Source of the DNA: Pelagibacteraceae bacterium
Lineage (GTDB): Bacteria > Pseudomonadota > Alphaproteobacteria > HIMB59
Direction: 5' to 3'
NCBI GenBank assembly: GCA_019651435.1
Contig: BOYI01000001.1
Span: forward strand, 620,001 to 684,000
DNA length: 64,000 nucleotides
A program made the position numbers and the translations under genes. Positions 1 through 11,277 of the stretch are shown here, one piece after another; the stretch's first letter is position 1; every line of letters begins with the position of its first letter. The notes below the pieces were generated by a model. The model did not search any database, was not told the DNA's origin, and was given only the letters and a program-made list of their open reading frames with translations.

Positions 1-298
1 TATTTGATAAATCAGAAATATCATCAGAATTAACTTCTAGTGTAACAAAGTTATCATGTTCACTAGCAAATTTTTGAACAATTCCTCTTATTAAACTACT
101 TTTTCCACTACCTCGCACTCCCCATAGTAGTGCATGATTATATGATAAACCATCGATGAAATTTTTAGTATTCTCCTGAATTAAATTTTTTTGCCGATCC
201 AGGCCATAAAGTAAATTTAAGTCTAATACTTTATTAAAAGCTACCTCTTCTATGTTTTTTTTAAAACTATTCCAGTAAAGTAATGTCTTATTTTCCAA
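1..298 (-). CDS. AAA-type ATPase of the DUF815 family (N-terminal part only)
   Basis: The gene runs off the left edge, so only about 99 N-terminal residues are visible. They read continuously on the minus strand from a TTG codon at 298; a stop lies four codons upstream and no ATG is available, so TTG is the likely start. Visible features are the family signature 'LYGLDRQ', an NT..F..G segment, and the P-loop WGVRGSGKSS followed by a hydrophobic beta strand (VTLEVN). This is the standard start of DUF815 ATP-binding proteins, whose cellular role is not established. The neighbourhood, divergent from yajC-secDF, is common in Alphaproteobacteria. Confidence 0.85.
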   Translation of the reverse strand, partial: MENKTLLYWNSFKKNIEEVAFNKVLDLNLLYGLDRQKNLIQENTKNFIDGLSYNHALLWGVRGSGKSSLIRGIVQKFASEHDNFVTLEVNSDDISDLSN

Positions 299-368
299 TT
301 TTTTATTGACTTAGTTATTGATTGTGAGATTTTATTCCCTAATTTTACATATTTAAAGGATTTATATT

Positions 369-632
369 ATGGAACAACTTGCAGGAATTTTACCCTTACT
401 TCTTATATTTGTAGTTTTTTATTTTTTACTTATCCGACCTCAACAAAAAAAATTAAAAGATCATAAAAACATGATAGCTAACCTTAAAAAGGGTGATCGT
501 ATCGTAACCCAAGGTGGAATTATTGGAAATATTCATTATGTCAATGATGATGGAACATTATCTGTTGAAATTGCAGACAATGTTAATGTTAAAGTTGCAA
601 AGGGTATGGTTGCTGATATAGCAGCGAAATAA
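369..632 (+). CDS. yajC: Sec translocase accessory subunit YajC
   Basis: This 87-residue protein has one N-terminal membrane segment (about residues 5-22) followed by the family hallmark FYFLLIRPQQKK and a small soluble domain containing GDRIVTQGGIIG. YajC is an inner-membrane partner of SecD-SecF that associates with SecYEG during protein export. Length and motif order are normal. It is followed directly by secD and secF, the usual operon order. The ATG is preceded by AAAGGA, a reasonable ribosome binding site. Confidence 0.97.
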   Translation: MEQLAGILPLLLIFVVFYFLLIRPQQKKLKDHKNMIANLKKGDRIVTQGGIIGNIHYVNDDGTLSVEIADNVNVKVAKGMVADIAAK

Positions 633-668
633 TCTATTATTTTATTAATATAATAATTAAATGACTTT

Positions 669-2115
669 TTGAAGCAGTGGAGATTTTGGCTTTCTTTATT
701 GCTTGTAGGTTTTTGTTTTTATTTTATCCAACCTAACTTTAACTCTAAAAATTCAGACTTTAAAATAAACTTTGGTCTAGACATCCAAGGGGCTATTCTT
801 ATTTATTAGAACTTAATGAAAACGAATTTAAACAAAATTTATTAATTAAAACAATTCAGGTTTTAGAAAATTCTTATAATCTTCAATCTGAAATATCCCA
901 AGATCGAATATTTGTCCCATCAGGTCAAAATATTGCGAATTTGAATAACATAGTTGTCCAATCTCTCGGTTTCGAAGTAGTCGATCGATCCGATGATGGA
1001 ATTTATTTGGAAATACTGGAACAAAATTTCAATCAATCTTTATCAGAAATGACACTCAATGCAGTTGAGATTGTCAGATCGAGAGTAGATTTCCTCGGAA
1101 ATAAAGAATTATCTATTCAAAAAGTAGGTCTTAATAAAATATTATTAGAAATTCCTGGAGATTTAGACAATAACGTAAAAGATGTGATTTCTAAAACTGC
1201 AAAACTTACTTTGCATATTGAAAAAACAACATTGGTTAATTCAAAAGTGTTTCTTAATGAGGAAACAGGAGAAGAAGTTCGAGTTCAAGAAATTCCAAAT
1301 TTAACAGGGATTATATTCAAGATGCCTCTCTTCAATACAATCAAAACGAACCTGTTGTTGCTTTTTCTTTCAATAAGGAAGGTTCAGATCTTTTTGCTAA
1401 AATGACTTCAGAAAATGTTGGATCTAGATTTGCTATTGTTTTGGACGGAGGCCTTATTACAGCACCTGTCATTAGAGAAGCTATTACAGGAGGGAGTGGA
1501 CAAATTTCTGGAAATTTCACAAATGAATCTGCAAATAATTTAGCAATAATCCTTAAATCTGGTTCTCTTCCTACTGAAATAAAAATTATTCAAGAAAAAC
1601 AAGTAGGTCCTACTTTGGGAAGGGAGGGTGTGCAAAAAGGAATATATGCATCCTTAATAGCATTGATAGCCATTACTTTATTTATGATCGCCTATTACAA
1701 AGTATCAGGATTATTTACAACTCTTACTATTGTTAGTTGTCTTGGCTTACTATTTGCTTTCATGACTTTATTGAATACTACTCTTACATTACCTGGTGTA
1801 ATAGGAATTGTTTTAACTATAGGTATGTGTGTTGATGCAAATGTTTTAGTTTTTGAGAGAATAAGAGAAAATTTTAAAAATAGTACTGAAAATCCAAAAC
1901 ATGAGGGCTTCAACTCTGCTTATGTAACAATACTTGACTCAAATTTAACAACATTATTTGCAGCAATATTTCTTTTTGCTTTTGGTTTTGGACCTATTAG
2001 GGGTTTTTCAATCTCTTTAATTATTGGTATTATTTCTTCTTTAATTGTTACTTATGTAGTTTTAAAGTTTTTTATAAATATCACTTCAGAAAAGTATTTA
2101 GGATTGAATAAATGA
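669..2115 (+). CDS. secD: Protein translocase subunit SecD (reading frame broken twice)
   Basis: SecD is the membrane subunit that, with SecF, uses proton motive force to pull exported proteins across the membrane. Three frames are needed to read it. The first has an N-terminal membrane segment and NFGLDIQGG-type sequence to about 790, the second covers 791-1308, and the third runs from about 1309 to the stop. The last part holds the P1-head remainder, FAIVLDGGLITAPVI, QISGNFT and the C-terminal six-helix domain with GMCVDANVLVFERIRE. Breaks lie near 'aaggggct' (785-792) and 'acaggga' (1303-1310). Start is uncertain: TTG at 669, or ATG at 661 if another base is missing. The stop overlaps the secF start (ATGA). 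SecD is normally important for growth and all domains are present, so sequence error is more likely than decay. Confidence 0.9.
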
Positions 2116-2984
2116 TAAATTTTTACTCATATAAGAATAAATCATATCTAGCCTCATCAGCATTAATTATTCTGACTGTTATTATTATTTTTTTTAAAGG
2201 TCTTAATTTAGGTATTGATTTTAAGGGTGGGTTAAATTTTGAAGTCAGAACTAATTTATCTAATGATCAAATTTTAAATGTTTTCCAAGACATTAATAGA
2301 GATCGTGAAATAATTGTAAAAAAAGAAATTGGCAGTGATGTTTATACAATTAGAATTGAAACAGGTGATGATAATGCCTCGTTTATTGAGGAAATTATTC
2401 AATTAATTAAAGATCATCCAGAGATGGAAGTTTTAATCTCAGAGTATATCGAACCTACTTTTAGTGATGAATTAATTAAAAATTCATTATACGCCATGGC
2501 TTCATCCTTATTAGTTATCGCTTTTTATATTTGGATTAGGTTTGATTGGCAATTTGCAGCTTCAGGCATTTTTGCATTATTACATGATGTTTTCATCGCA
2601 ATTGGTTTTATGTCTTTGTTTAATATTGAGTTTAATTTAACCATGATCGCAGCTCTTTTGTTAATTGCTGGTTATAGTATTAATGATACTATTGTTCTTT
2701 TTGATCGATTAAGAACCATAACTTCTGATGAAGATAATAAAGACTCTTTTTCCGATAACGTTAATAAATCTATAAAGTTAAATCTTAGAAGAACAATATT
2801 AACCAGTTTCACTACAATATTAGCTCTTATTTGTTTAGTGATACTGGCTCCAGTTAATTTAACTGAAATGCCTATCGTATTTATTTTTGGTGTATGTATT
2901 GGAACTTATTCCTCTTTATTTTTAGCTTTGGGTATAGTAGGCGATTTTAATTATGAGGCTGTACTTAGAGCCAGAGACTCTTGA
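2112..2984 (+). CDS. secF: Protein translocase subunit SecF
   Basis: This 290-residue SecF has the N-terminal membrane helix followed by GLNLGIDFKGG, a short periplasmic domain, and a C-terminal bundle of five helices containing AGYSINDTIVLFDRLR, the SecF counterpart of the conserved SecD membrane motif. It partners SecD in late protein export. The start overlaps the secD stop by the ATGA arrangement, implying translational coupling. The 3' end overlaps the convergent uvrA frame by 63 bases. Confidence 0.96.
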   Translation: MINFYSYKNKSYLASSALIILTVIIIFFKGLNLGIDFKGGLNFEVRTNLSNDQILNVFQDINRDREIIVKKEIGSDVYTIRIETGDDNASFIEEIIQLIKDHPEMEVLISEYIEPTFSDELIKNSLYAMASSLLVIAFYIWIRFDWQFAASGIFALLHDVFIAIGFMSLFNIEFNLTMIAALLLIAGYSINDTIVLFDRLRTITSDEDNKDSFSDNVNKSIKLNLRRTILTSFTTILALICLVILAPVNLTEMPIVFIFGVCIGTYSSLFLALGIVGDFNYEAVLRARDS

Positions 2985-5754
2985 TATTTTTTTAAAAAAA
3001 TGGCCTGTTTGGTTATTATTTAATTTAATTAAATCTTTAGTTAACCCTTCAAAGAGAATGCTTCCTCCTTGATCTCCTCCTTCTGGGCCAAGGTCAATTA
3101 TCCAATCGCTAGTATTTATAACATCTAAATTATGTTCAATTACTATTACTGTATTTCCATAAGAAACAAGTTTATGTAAAATTTCTAATAATTTTTTAAT
3201 ATCATCAAAGTGCAAACCAGTAGTAGGCTCGTCTAAAATATATAAGGTTTTTCCAGTTTGTCTTTTTGATAATTCTTTTGATAATTTTATCCTTTGAGCC
3301 TCGCCTCCGGAAAGGGTAGTGGCTGCTTGCCCAATAGAAATATAGCCAAGACCAACATTTTGAAGTGTTTTTAATTTAGAGAATACCTGAGGATTTGTTT
3401 CAAAAAATTCACAAGCATCATCGACAGTCATAGATAAAATATCGCTAATATTTTTAGACTTAAATTGTACTGATAAAGTTTCTTTATTGTATCTTTTCCC
3501 ATTACATACTTCACATTTAACATAAACTGGAGCTAAAAAATGCATTTCAATTTTTTTAAGACCGTCACCTTCACAACTCTCACATCTCCCTCCTTTAACA
3601 TTAAATGAAAACCTACCAGGTTTAAAACCTTTTACTTTGGCCTCAGGTAAATTCGCAAACCATTCTCTAATAGGGGTAAATAAACCAACATATGTAGCAG
3701 GATTAGAACGAGGTGTTCTCCCAATTGGTGATTGATCAATGTTTATTACTTTATCAATATTTTCAATTCCACTAATATTTTCATAAGGAAGTGTTTTAAT
3801 TATTTTTTCATATATTCTATTATTTGCAGCGCCGTATAATGTTTCATTAATTAATGTAGATTTTCCACTTCCAGAAACACCTGTTACACTTATAAATTTT
3901 CCAAGTGGAAATTTTACACTTACATTTTTAAGGTTGTTACCGTTAGCTTTAGAAATTTGAATAAATCCTTTTTTACCATTTTTATTTATAGGTTGAGGAT
4001 AACGACTGATAATTCCATTTATATACCCACTTGTAAGACTATCTTTGTTATGTAGGATTTTTTGAAAGGATCCCTCGGATACAATTGAGCCTCCTTTAAT
4101 ACCAGCATTTTTTCCAATATCGACAACGTAATCAGCCTCCCTAATAATATCTTCATCGTGTTCTACTACTATTATTGTATTACCAAGATCTCTTAAATTT
4201 TTTAATGTATTGATAAGCTTTTGATTATCTCTTTGATGTAGACCTATAGAGGGTTCATCTAAAACATAAGTCACACCCGTTAAACCAGAGCCTATTTGAC
4301 TAGCTAATCTTATTCGTTGGGACTCACCACCAGATAATGTTGAACTTTTTCTGGATAAACTAAGATAGTTTAATCCAACTTCATTTAAAAAATTTAATCT
4401 TGAAAAAATTTCTTTTTTAAGAGGAGCGGCAATTAATTTTTTTTGATCTGATAATGATTTTTCAAAATTATTAATCCAATTTAGGGATTTGTTAATACTT
4501 AAATGTGTTAGTTCACTAATATTAATTTGATCAATTTTGATACATAAAGCTTTTTCATTTAATCTATTACCCTGACAAGATTGGCACGTTTTAGAATTTC
4601 TAAATTTTTCAAGTTCCCACTGTCTCCACCAACTTGAAGTACCATCATAGATGTCATCCATAATGTTAATAAGACCATCAAAGCTCCTACCTCCATATAA
4701 AACTTCATTTTGAAAAGTTTTAGGAAGCTTAGACCATATGACATCTTTATAATTATTTTTTCTGAAATAGTTTCTTTAATTTTGGATGTATTTTACTTTG
4801 AGCTTTTTCTGACCAATAATTAATAGCACCTTCATTAATACTTAAATTTTTATCAGGAATGAGAAGATCTTCGTCAAAAGCATCTACTTCTCCTAAGCCG
4901 TCACAATCACTACAAGCCCCGTAAGGATTATTAAAACTAAATAGTCTTGGTTCTATTTCGTCTATACTAAATCCACTGACTGGGCACATAAATTTATTAG
5001 ATAGACTTATTAACTTTTCACTTTCAAGATCATAAACTTCAACATTGCCACTACTTTCATTGAGGCAAATTTCGATACTGTTTGCTAATCGATCACGATT
5101 TTCTTCACTAGGTATGACTCTGTCAATAATGACACTTATCGAATGTTTAAAATTTTTACTTAATTCAGGTATTTCATTCTTTTGATATATTTTTTCATTA
5201 ACATAAAAACGCTCGTATCCTTTTTTGAAATATTCATCAAATAATTTTTTGTACTCTCCTTTTCTACCTTTAATAAGTGGCATCATGATCATAATTTTTT
5301 TCTTACTAAATTTAGAAACAACCTCATCAATTATCTCAGAACTAGTTAATCCCACTATGGGTTTCCCAGTTGTAGGCGAGTAGGGAGTACCAACTCTTGC
5401 AAAAAGCACTCTTAAATAATCATAAATTTCAGTAACAGTTCCGACAGTAGATCTTGGATTTTTGCTTGTAGTTTTTTGGTCAATAGAAATAGCAGGAGAC
5501 AAACCTTCAATTTTATCTACCTTTGGTTTGTCCATCATATCTAGAAATTGTCTTGCATAAGCGCTTAGTGATTCGATGTACTTTCTTTGTCCTTCTGCAT
5601 AAATTGTATCGAAAGCCAAAGTTGATTTACCAGATCCACTCACTCCGGTAATTACCACTAATTTATTTTTTGGCAAACTTAGATTTAAGTTTTTTAAATT
5701 ATGTTCATATGCATTGTGAACAATGATGTGAGTTAAAGGAGAGGGATTTTCCAT
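2922..5754 (-). CDS. uvrA: Excinuclease ABC subunit UvrA (one frameshift)
   Basis: UvrA is the DNA-damage recognition ATPase of nucleotide excision repair. Two ABC modules are visible, each with a P-loop (GVSGSGKSTL twice) and signature (LSGGESQRI, LSGGEAQRI), plus zinc-binding CxxC pairs (CQSCQG, CESCEGDG). The N-terminal third (5754 to about 4760) and the rest are in different frames. The break is in a run of six T (4756-4761; A on the coding strand). Removing one base restores continuous sequence and gives 943 residues, the normal family length. The C-terminus passes the expected ending (TGHFFKK) and continues about 25 residues into the secF 3' end. It is divergent from ssb, 63 bases away. 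The single homopolymer break looks like sequencing error. Confidence 0.93.
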
Positions 5755-5817
5755 AAATTTGGTATCAATAAAAGCTGAATTAATATATATTACTATTATC
5801 TTTTAATTAAAATAATC

Positions 5818-6285
5818 ATGGCTGGATCAGTAAATAAAGTAATTCTTCTCGGTAACTTAGGCAAAGACCCTGATATTCGCGCCACCTCAGCAGGCTCTAG
5901 ATTGGCTAGCTTTTCAATAGCTACTTCAACCAAATATAGAAATAAAGAAACCCAACAACTTGAGGATAAAACCGAATGGCATCGTGTAGTTGTTTTTAAT
6001 GATAAACTAGCAGATGTCTGTGAAAAATATCTTCGAAAGGGATCAAAAGTATATGTTGAGGGCCAATTACAGACTCGCAAGTGGACTGATAATAATGGAG
6101 TCGATAAATATACAACTGAAGTAGTCATTCCAAATTATTCTGGTGTTCTTACCATGTTAGACTCTAGATCACAGTCAGCAATATCCGATGATAACTCTAG
6201 TCAAATTGATTCAGCTGCTGATGAAGCTCTTGGCGGATCTGATAACTCAACCGCTGAACAGCTTGATGATGATATACCTTTTTAA
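5818..6285 (+). CDS. ssb: Single-stranded DNA-binding protein
   Basis: This 155-residue SSB has an OB-fold beginning MAGSVNKVILLGNLGKDPD with the conserved TEWHRVVVF and YVEGQL segments. A low-complexity acidic linker follows, then the C-terminal tip DDDIPF that binds partner repair and replication proteins. SSB coats single-stranded DNA in replication, recombination and repair. It is divergent from uvrA across a 63-base gap and followed 12 bases later by gyrA in the same direction, an order seen in other Alphaproteobacteria. Confidence 0.97.
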   Translation: MAGSVNKVILLGNLGKDPDIRATSAGSRLASFSIATSTKYRNKETQQLEDKTEWHRVVVFNDKLADVCEKYLRKGSKVYVEGQLQTRKWTDNNGVDKYTTEVVIPNYSGVLTMLDSRSQSAISDDNSSQIDSAADEALGGSDNSTAEQLDDDIPF

Positions 6286-6297
6286 ATAATTTAAACA

Positions 6298-8968
6298 TTG
6301 GCTAAAAAGAAAAAAACTAAATCAAAACAGTTAGACGTATTAGACGATAAAGTTTATCCAAATATTGATATCACAGATGAATTAGAAAAAAGTTATTTAG
6401 ACTATGCGATGAGCGTTATTGTATCCAGAGCGCTCCCTGATATCAGAGATGGTTTAAAACCTGTTCATCGAAGAATTTTATATTCAATGTATGAGTCTTC
6501 ATATCATCATAACAAGCCTTATAAAAAATCTGCAAGAATAGTTGGTGATGTTATGGGTAAATACCACCCTCATGGCGACTCAGCAATTTACGAGTCTATG
6601 GTACGTATGGCTCAAGATTTTACTATGCGATTACCTTTAATAGATGGTCAAGGTAACTATGGCTCCATGGACGGCGATCCTGCAGCTGCGATGCGTTATA
6701 CAGAAGCTCGTCTTGATAAAGTATCTTCTTTCATGCTCGAAGAGTTAGAATATGACACTGTTCAACTAAGACCTAATTATGATGAAACATTAAATGAGCC
6801 AAAAGTTTTACCTTCACGATTTCCTAATATTTTTGTCAATGGTGCAAGTGGTATTGCTGTTGGTATGGCTACAAACATTCCTCCCCATAATTTAGGTGAA
6901 ATCATAGACGCAACATTACTTCTTGTTGATGAACCTGATAGTACATCAAAACAATTGCATAAAATTGTCAAAGGTCCAGATTTTCCAACGGGTGGAATTA
7001 TTTCAGGAACTGCAGGTCTTAATTCGATGTATGAAACTGGAAGAGGGAGTGTAACCGTTCTTTCCAAACTTCATGAAGAGAAAATTAAAACTAGAAATGC
7101 GATTGTCATTACTGAAATCCCATACTTACAAAATAAATCTAAACTTTTAGAAAGAATTGCTGATGTTGTTAATAACAAAACCATTGAAGGTATTAATGAT
7201 ATTAGAGATGAGTCTAACAAAGAAGGTGTTCGAATTGTAATAGAATTGAAATCTTCTGCTGTAGTTGAAATTATTAAAAATCAACTATTTCAATACACAC
7301 CCTTAAAAACTTCATTTAGCAGTAATATGCTAGCATTAAAAGAGACTAAACCTTTAACCCTTAATTTAAGAGATGGCCTTTCTCATTTTATTGATTTTAG
7401 AAAAGACGTTATTACAAAAAGAACAGTCTATAAGCTTAATAAAGCAAGAGAAAAAGCAAATATATTAATAGGTCTCTCTATAGCCGTTAACAATATTGAT
7501 GCTGTAATTGATTTAATTAAAAAATCTAAAACTCCAGCTGAGGCGAAGCAAAAATTACTATCAACAAAATGGACAGCTAAATCAAATATTACTCAGTACA
7601 TAAAGTTAATTAATCCTTCTTTTAAATCTTCATCTTCTAAAATTTTACTAGATGAAGAACAAGCAAAAGCGATACTTGAGTTAAGATTACAAAAGTTAAC
7701 CGCCCTTGAAAGGGATGATTTGTTTAATAATTTAAAATCTTTAGTCGATGATATTAATAGTTATCTAAAAATTCTAAATTCAGATAAGCAATTATTAAAA
7801 GTCTTAAAAGATGAGTTAAATGAAATTAAAGATAATTTTGCTACTCCTCGTAAAACTGAAATTCAAAAACATGATATTGAAGAAGTAGATACAGAAGATT
7901 TAATAATTGAAGAAGATGTTGTAGTCACAGTTTCTCATCAAGGGTACATCAAACGAGTACTAAATCCTCCTATAAAGTTCAAAAAGAGGAGGAAAAGGAA
8001 AGAATGCCATGACTACACGCGATGAAGATTTCTTAGAACAAGTATTTGCCGCTACTACTAGAGATACAATCTTATTTTTCACCTCCGTGGGTAAAGTTTA
8101 TTCAATGAAAGCTTATGAGCTTCCGGCAGGAACGCCAACCTCAAGAGGTAAGGCGATAGTAAATTTAATTCCAATATCAAAAAATGAAAAAATTTCTTCC
8201 ATTCTTACTTTGCCGAAAGATATTGGTGATTTTGAAAATTATAATTTAGTTTTTGCCACAAGCCTAGGAAACATTAGAAAAAATAAATTAAAAGATGTCG
8301 CGATGAGTGGTACTCGAAAGTTAGCTCGCTCTGGTAAAACAGCGATTAAACTTAAAACAGGCGATCGTTTAATTGGTGTTATTTCTGTTATTGAAAATGA
8401 CGATGTTCAATTAGCAACGACTAATGGTAAATCTATCCGATTTGCCACAAAGGATTTAAGAGAGTTTTCTGGTTTAGGTTCAGCTGGTGTTAGAGGAATT
8501 AAATTAGCGAAAGACGATAAAGTTGTATCTATTTGCAGTCTTCTTCATAATAAAATTTCTATAGATGTAAGAGAGTCTTATTTAAAAGCAAAAAATGAAG
8601 CTAAAAAAGATTCCTCAAAAATGAATAAGAAATTTCAAGAATTAGCAGAAAACGAAGAGTATCTTTTATCGATCACAGAAAATGGTTATGGCAAATTAAG
8701 CTCTGCATACGAATACAGAATTACTAACAGAGGGGGTTCAGGCGTTACTAATATTACTATTACTCCAAAAAATGGAAGGGTAGTTCAATCTTTAAAGGTA
8801 AATTTAGATGATAATATAGCTTTAATTTCTGACTCTGGTAAATTATTACGTTGTAATGTTGGAGAAAACATTCGAGTAGTTGGCAGAGTATCTCAGGGAG
8901 TATCTGTCTTTAAAGTTGATAGCAAAGAAAAGATTGTTTCTGTCCGCGAGGTTAGAAGATTAAAATGA
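6298..8968 (+). CDS. gyrA: DNA gyrase subunit A (frame broken near 7962-7985)
   Basis: GyrA is the DNA breakage-reunion subunit of the topoisomerase that introduces negative supercoils. The N-terminal domain starts at a TTG (no nearby ATG) with [22 protein letters not shown] and carries the quinolone-region motif [14 protein letters not shown] and the catalytic tyrosine in [11 protein letters not shown]. The C-terminal pinwheel domain contains the GyrA box. The frame changes between 7962 and 7985. Adding one A to the run at 7962-7964 and one to the run at 7981-7985 restores a GyrA-like stretch ending QKRGGKGK and gives 890 residues, the usual length. The GyrA box identifies GyrA rather than ParC. 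The stop overlaps the coaD start. Confidence 0.95.
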
Positions 8969-9453
8969 GTAAAATTGGAATTTATCCAGGTTCTTTTGAT
9001 CCAATCACTTTTGGTCATCTTGATATAATTCAAAGAAGTTTAAATGTAGTCGATACGCTTATTGTTGCTGTTTCTGATAATAAATCCAAAAACCATTTTA
9101 TTAATATTGATGACCGTTTAAACCTTATTGAAGCTACAATTAAAAATCTTCCACCGGAAGATCAAAAAAAAATAGCAATTGAAAAATTTGATAATCTTTT
9201 AGTGCATTATGTTAAAGCTAAAAAAGCATCTGTTATTATTAGAGGTTTAAGAGCTGTTTCAGACTTTGAATATGAGTTTTTAATGACAGGCATGAACAGA
9301 TCTATTGATAACGAAATTGAGACTATCTTTTTAATGTCTTCTGAGAAATATCATTTTATTTCTTCTAGATTCATTAAAGAGATACATAGCCTGGGTGGGG
9401 ATATATCTAAAAGTGTCCCAAAACCAGTTCTTGATTTCTTCTCAAAAATTTGA
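8965..9453 (+). CDS. coaD: Pantetheine-phosphate adenylyltransferase
   Basis: CoaD transfers AMP from ATP to 4'-phosphopantetheine, the penultimate step of coenzyme A synthesis in the cytoplasm. The 162 residues include the nucleotidyltransferase motif PGSFDPITFGHLD (T/HxGH type), the IIRGLRAVSDFEYE segment and the C-terminal ISSRFIKEI motif. Length is normal. The ATG overlaps the gyrA stop by four bases, indicating co-transcription. tRNA-Lys follows 20 bases downstream. Confidence 0.97.
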   Translation: MSKIGIYPGSFDPITFGHLDIIQRSLNVVDTLIVAVSDNKSKNHFINIDDRLNLIEATIKNLPPEDQKKIAIEKFDNLLVHYVKAKKASVIIRGLRAVSDFEYEFLMTGMNRSIDNEIETIFLMSSEKYHFISSRFIKEIHSLGGDISKSVPKPVLDFFSKI

Positions 9454-9473
9454 AATGTTCACATTTTCTACAC

Positions 9474-9549
9474 GGGCCCATAGCTCAGCCGGTAGAGCAC
9501 CTGACTTTTAATCAGGGTGTCGCAGGTTCGAATCCTGCTGGGCTCACCA
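9474..9549 (+). tRNA. tRNA-Lys (anticodon TTT)
   Basis: A complete cloverleaf can be folded. The acceptor GGGCCCA pairs with TGGGCTC (one G-T pair). The D-arm carries AGCTCAGCCGGTAGAGC, the anticodon stem CTGAC/CAGGG-type flanks a loop with TTT, and the T-arm is GCAGG-TTCGAAT-CCTGC. The discriminator A and a genomically encoded CCA complete the 3' end. The TTT anticodon reads AAA/AAG lysine codons. Confidence 0.97.
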
Positions 9550-9559
9550 TTTTTATAAA

Positions 9560-10026
9560 ATGATTAAAGTATATTTAGCTGGTGAAATTCATACTAATTG
9601 GAGAGAGAGTTAGCAGAGATGTGTAATTCTGCGAAACTAGATATTCAATTTACTTCACCAGTAACGAACCATGAAAACTCTGACAATTGTGGAATAGAAA
9701 TTCTTGGAAATGAAGATAAAAATTTTTGGAAAGATAATAAAGGGGCCAATATTAATTCAATTCTGACAAAAAAATCTATCGAAGATTGCGATATAGTTAT
9801 CGTTAAATTTGGTGAAAAATATAAACAATGGAATGCTGCTTTTGATGCAGGTATGCTGCTACATTAAATAAATCTAAAAAAATCGTTAGTTCCTATTCAT
9901 AATGATGATCATCAACACGCATTAAAAGAAGTAGAATGCTTTGCGGCTTCAGCAGTTGCTTTTCTAGATAATGAACAAAGTTAGTACAGATATTTTTAAA
10001 ATATGATACAAGATGGTTCTTTATAA
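9560..10026 (+). pseudogene. YtoQ family protein, frame broken at several points
   Basis: The product starts MIKVYLAGEIHTNWRE and continues in other frames with SPVTNHENSDNCGIEILG, FWKDNKGA, VKFGEKYKQWNAAFDAG and HNDDHQHALKEV. This is the end-to-end pattern of YtoQ proteins (about 150 residues, related to nucleoside 2-deoxyribosyltransferase-like folds, function not established). At least three shifts are needed: in the GAGAGAGAG repeat near 9600-9610, near 9850-9860 and near 9890; the extreme C-terminus is also scrambled. Because family-conserved sequence survives on both sides of every break, this may be sequencing error rather than a dead gene. It begins 10 bases after tRNA-Lys. Confidence 0.75.
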
Positions 10027-10054
10027 CCATCATCAAAAATCTAACAAAAAATTC

Positions 10055-11145
10055 TTATTCGTTATTGATTATTCTTAGCTCTTTAGGAAAACTGTTAAAA
10101 ACTCTTGGTTGATTATTAAATTATCAAAACATCATCTTCTATTCTTATTCCAAATTTTCTGGAATATATAAACCTGGTTCGACAGTTAAAAACCATTCCT
10201 TCCTCTAACGATGTTTATTTCCTCTAACAATATAGGATCTTCGTGAACATCTAAACCAAGTCCATGACCAGTTTTATGAACAATAAATCCCTTATAATCA
10301 CTATTTTCTAAAATTAATGTGGTTTCATTATCCACATCATGCAAGTATTAGGCATCTTTGATTTTTGAATTCCTATTTCATTAGCTTCTACTGTTTCATA
10401 TGCTTTTCTTGGTATTCGTCTGTTTCAATCATAAAAAAGTTCTCGTAATATCTGCTTTATAGCCTTTAACTGTAGCTCCAAAATCAAATAAAAAGTTCAC
10501 CATGTTTAATTGTATTTTGATTAGAGGAGTGCCCATGAGGAATGGCAGGGGTTTTTCCTGTAAGAACTATAGGATCAAAAGATAAACCCTCGGCACCATT
10601 TTTATATAGCCCCTTTTAATTAGAAATTTTTTTATTTGTAACTCCTCATTCCAATTTATGTAATTCAATGTATTTTCTAATGATTTTTCTGAAATTTTAA
10701 TCGCCTCTAATAAAATATTAATTTCATTTCCTCTTTATTAATTGAATTGAAGATATCTCTTTATGAGAATTAATAATTTCAATTTCTTTAAAATTTTCTT
10801 TAAAGGCTTGTGTTTCAAAAAATCTAATCATTTGTCCTTCAACTCCAATATTTTTGATGTTGCCTAAAATTTTACTTGCTTCTTTAAAGGCTTGATTAAA
10901 TCCTTCTTTATCATGCCAACTAATTACATTTTGCATTAAGCTTTAATAGATTAAAACTATCCACTTCTAGACTAGGAAGAATAGCTACATTTTTATCTTT
11001 AGTAATTATGAGCAATGTAGGGTCTTTCCATTAAAGGAAAACTACCGTCAGTTAAATATTTAAAATTAGATCCTGGAATTAATGCAATGGCATCTAGATT
11101 GTTATTCTCAAGAACTTTATAAATTTTTTTAAATCGGGTATTCAT
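10055..11145 (-). pseudogene. M24 (Xaa-Pro) metallopeptidase, heavily frameshifted
   Basis: Reading the minus strand in shifting frames gives an aminopeptidase P / prolidase-like protein. It starts at ATG 11145 (MNTRFKKIYKVLENNNLDAI), has a creatinase-type N-terminal domain, then IPHGHSSNQNTIKHGE, DFGATVKGYKADITRT-like metal-ligand sequence, a GHGLGLDVHEDP motif and VEPGLYIPEN with downstream GIRIEDDV. These contain the Asp, Asp, His, Glu, Glu ligand pattern of the pita-bread fold. Intact M24 enzymes of this type cleave peptides before or after proline. I count at least six frame changes, the densest damage in the window, so true decay is possible here, although motif conservation argues for error. 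Confidence 0.75.
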
Positions 11146-11277
11146 ATACTTTCTCTATAAGATGCAATTTAATTAATAATGTTTTTAAAGACCAGCGCTT
11201 ATTCTTTATTCTAGATTGATTGAAAATCCTTTTTATAAGAGGTATTCTAACGACTTTATTCTGGGAGGAAAAAAAAC

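Noticed and set aside
5755-5817. Possible LexA/SOS box between divergent uvrA and ssb
   Set aside because: I looked for the alphaproteobacterial GTTC-N7-GTTC (or GAAC) pattern in the 63-base spacer and found none.
7962-7985. Programmed frameshift in gyrA
   Set aside because: Two separate base losses are needed to restore the protein, there is no slippery-site or structure signal, and gyrA is not known to use frameshifting.
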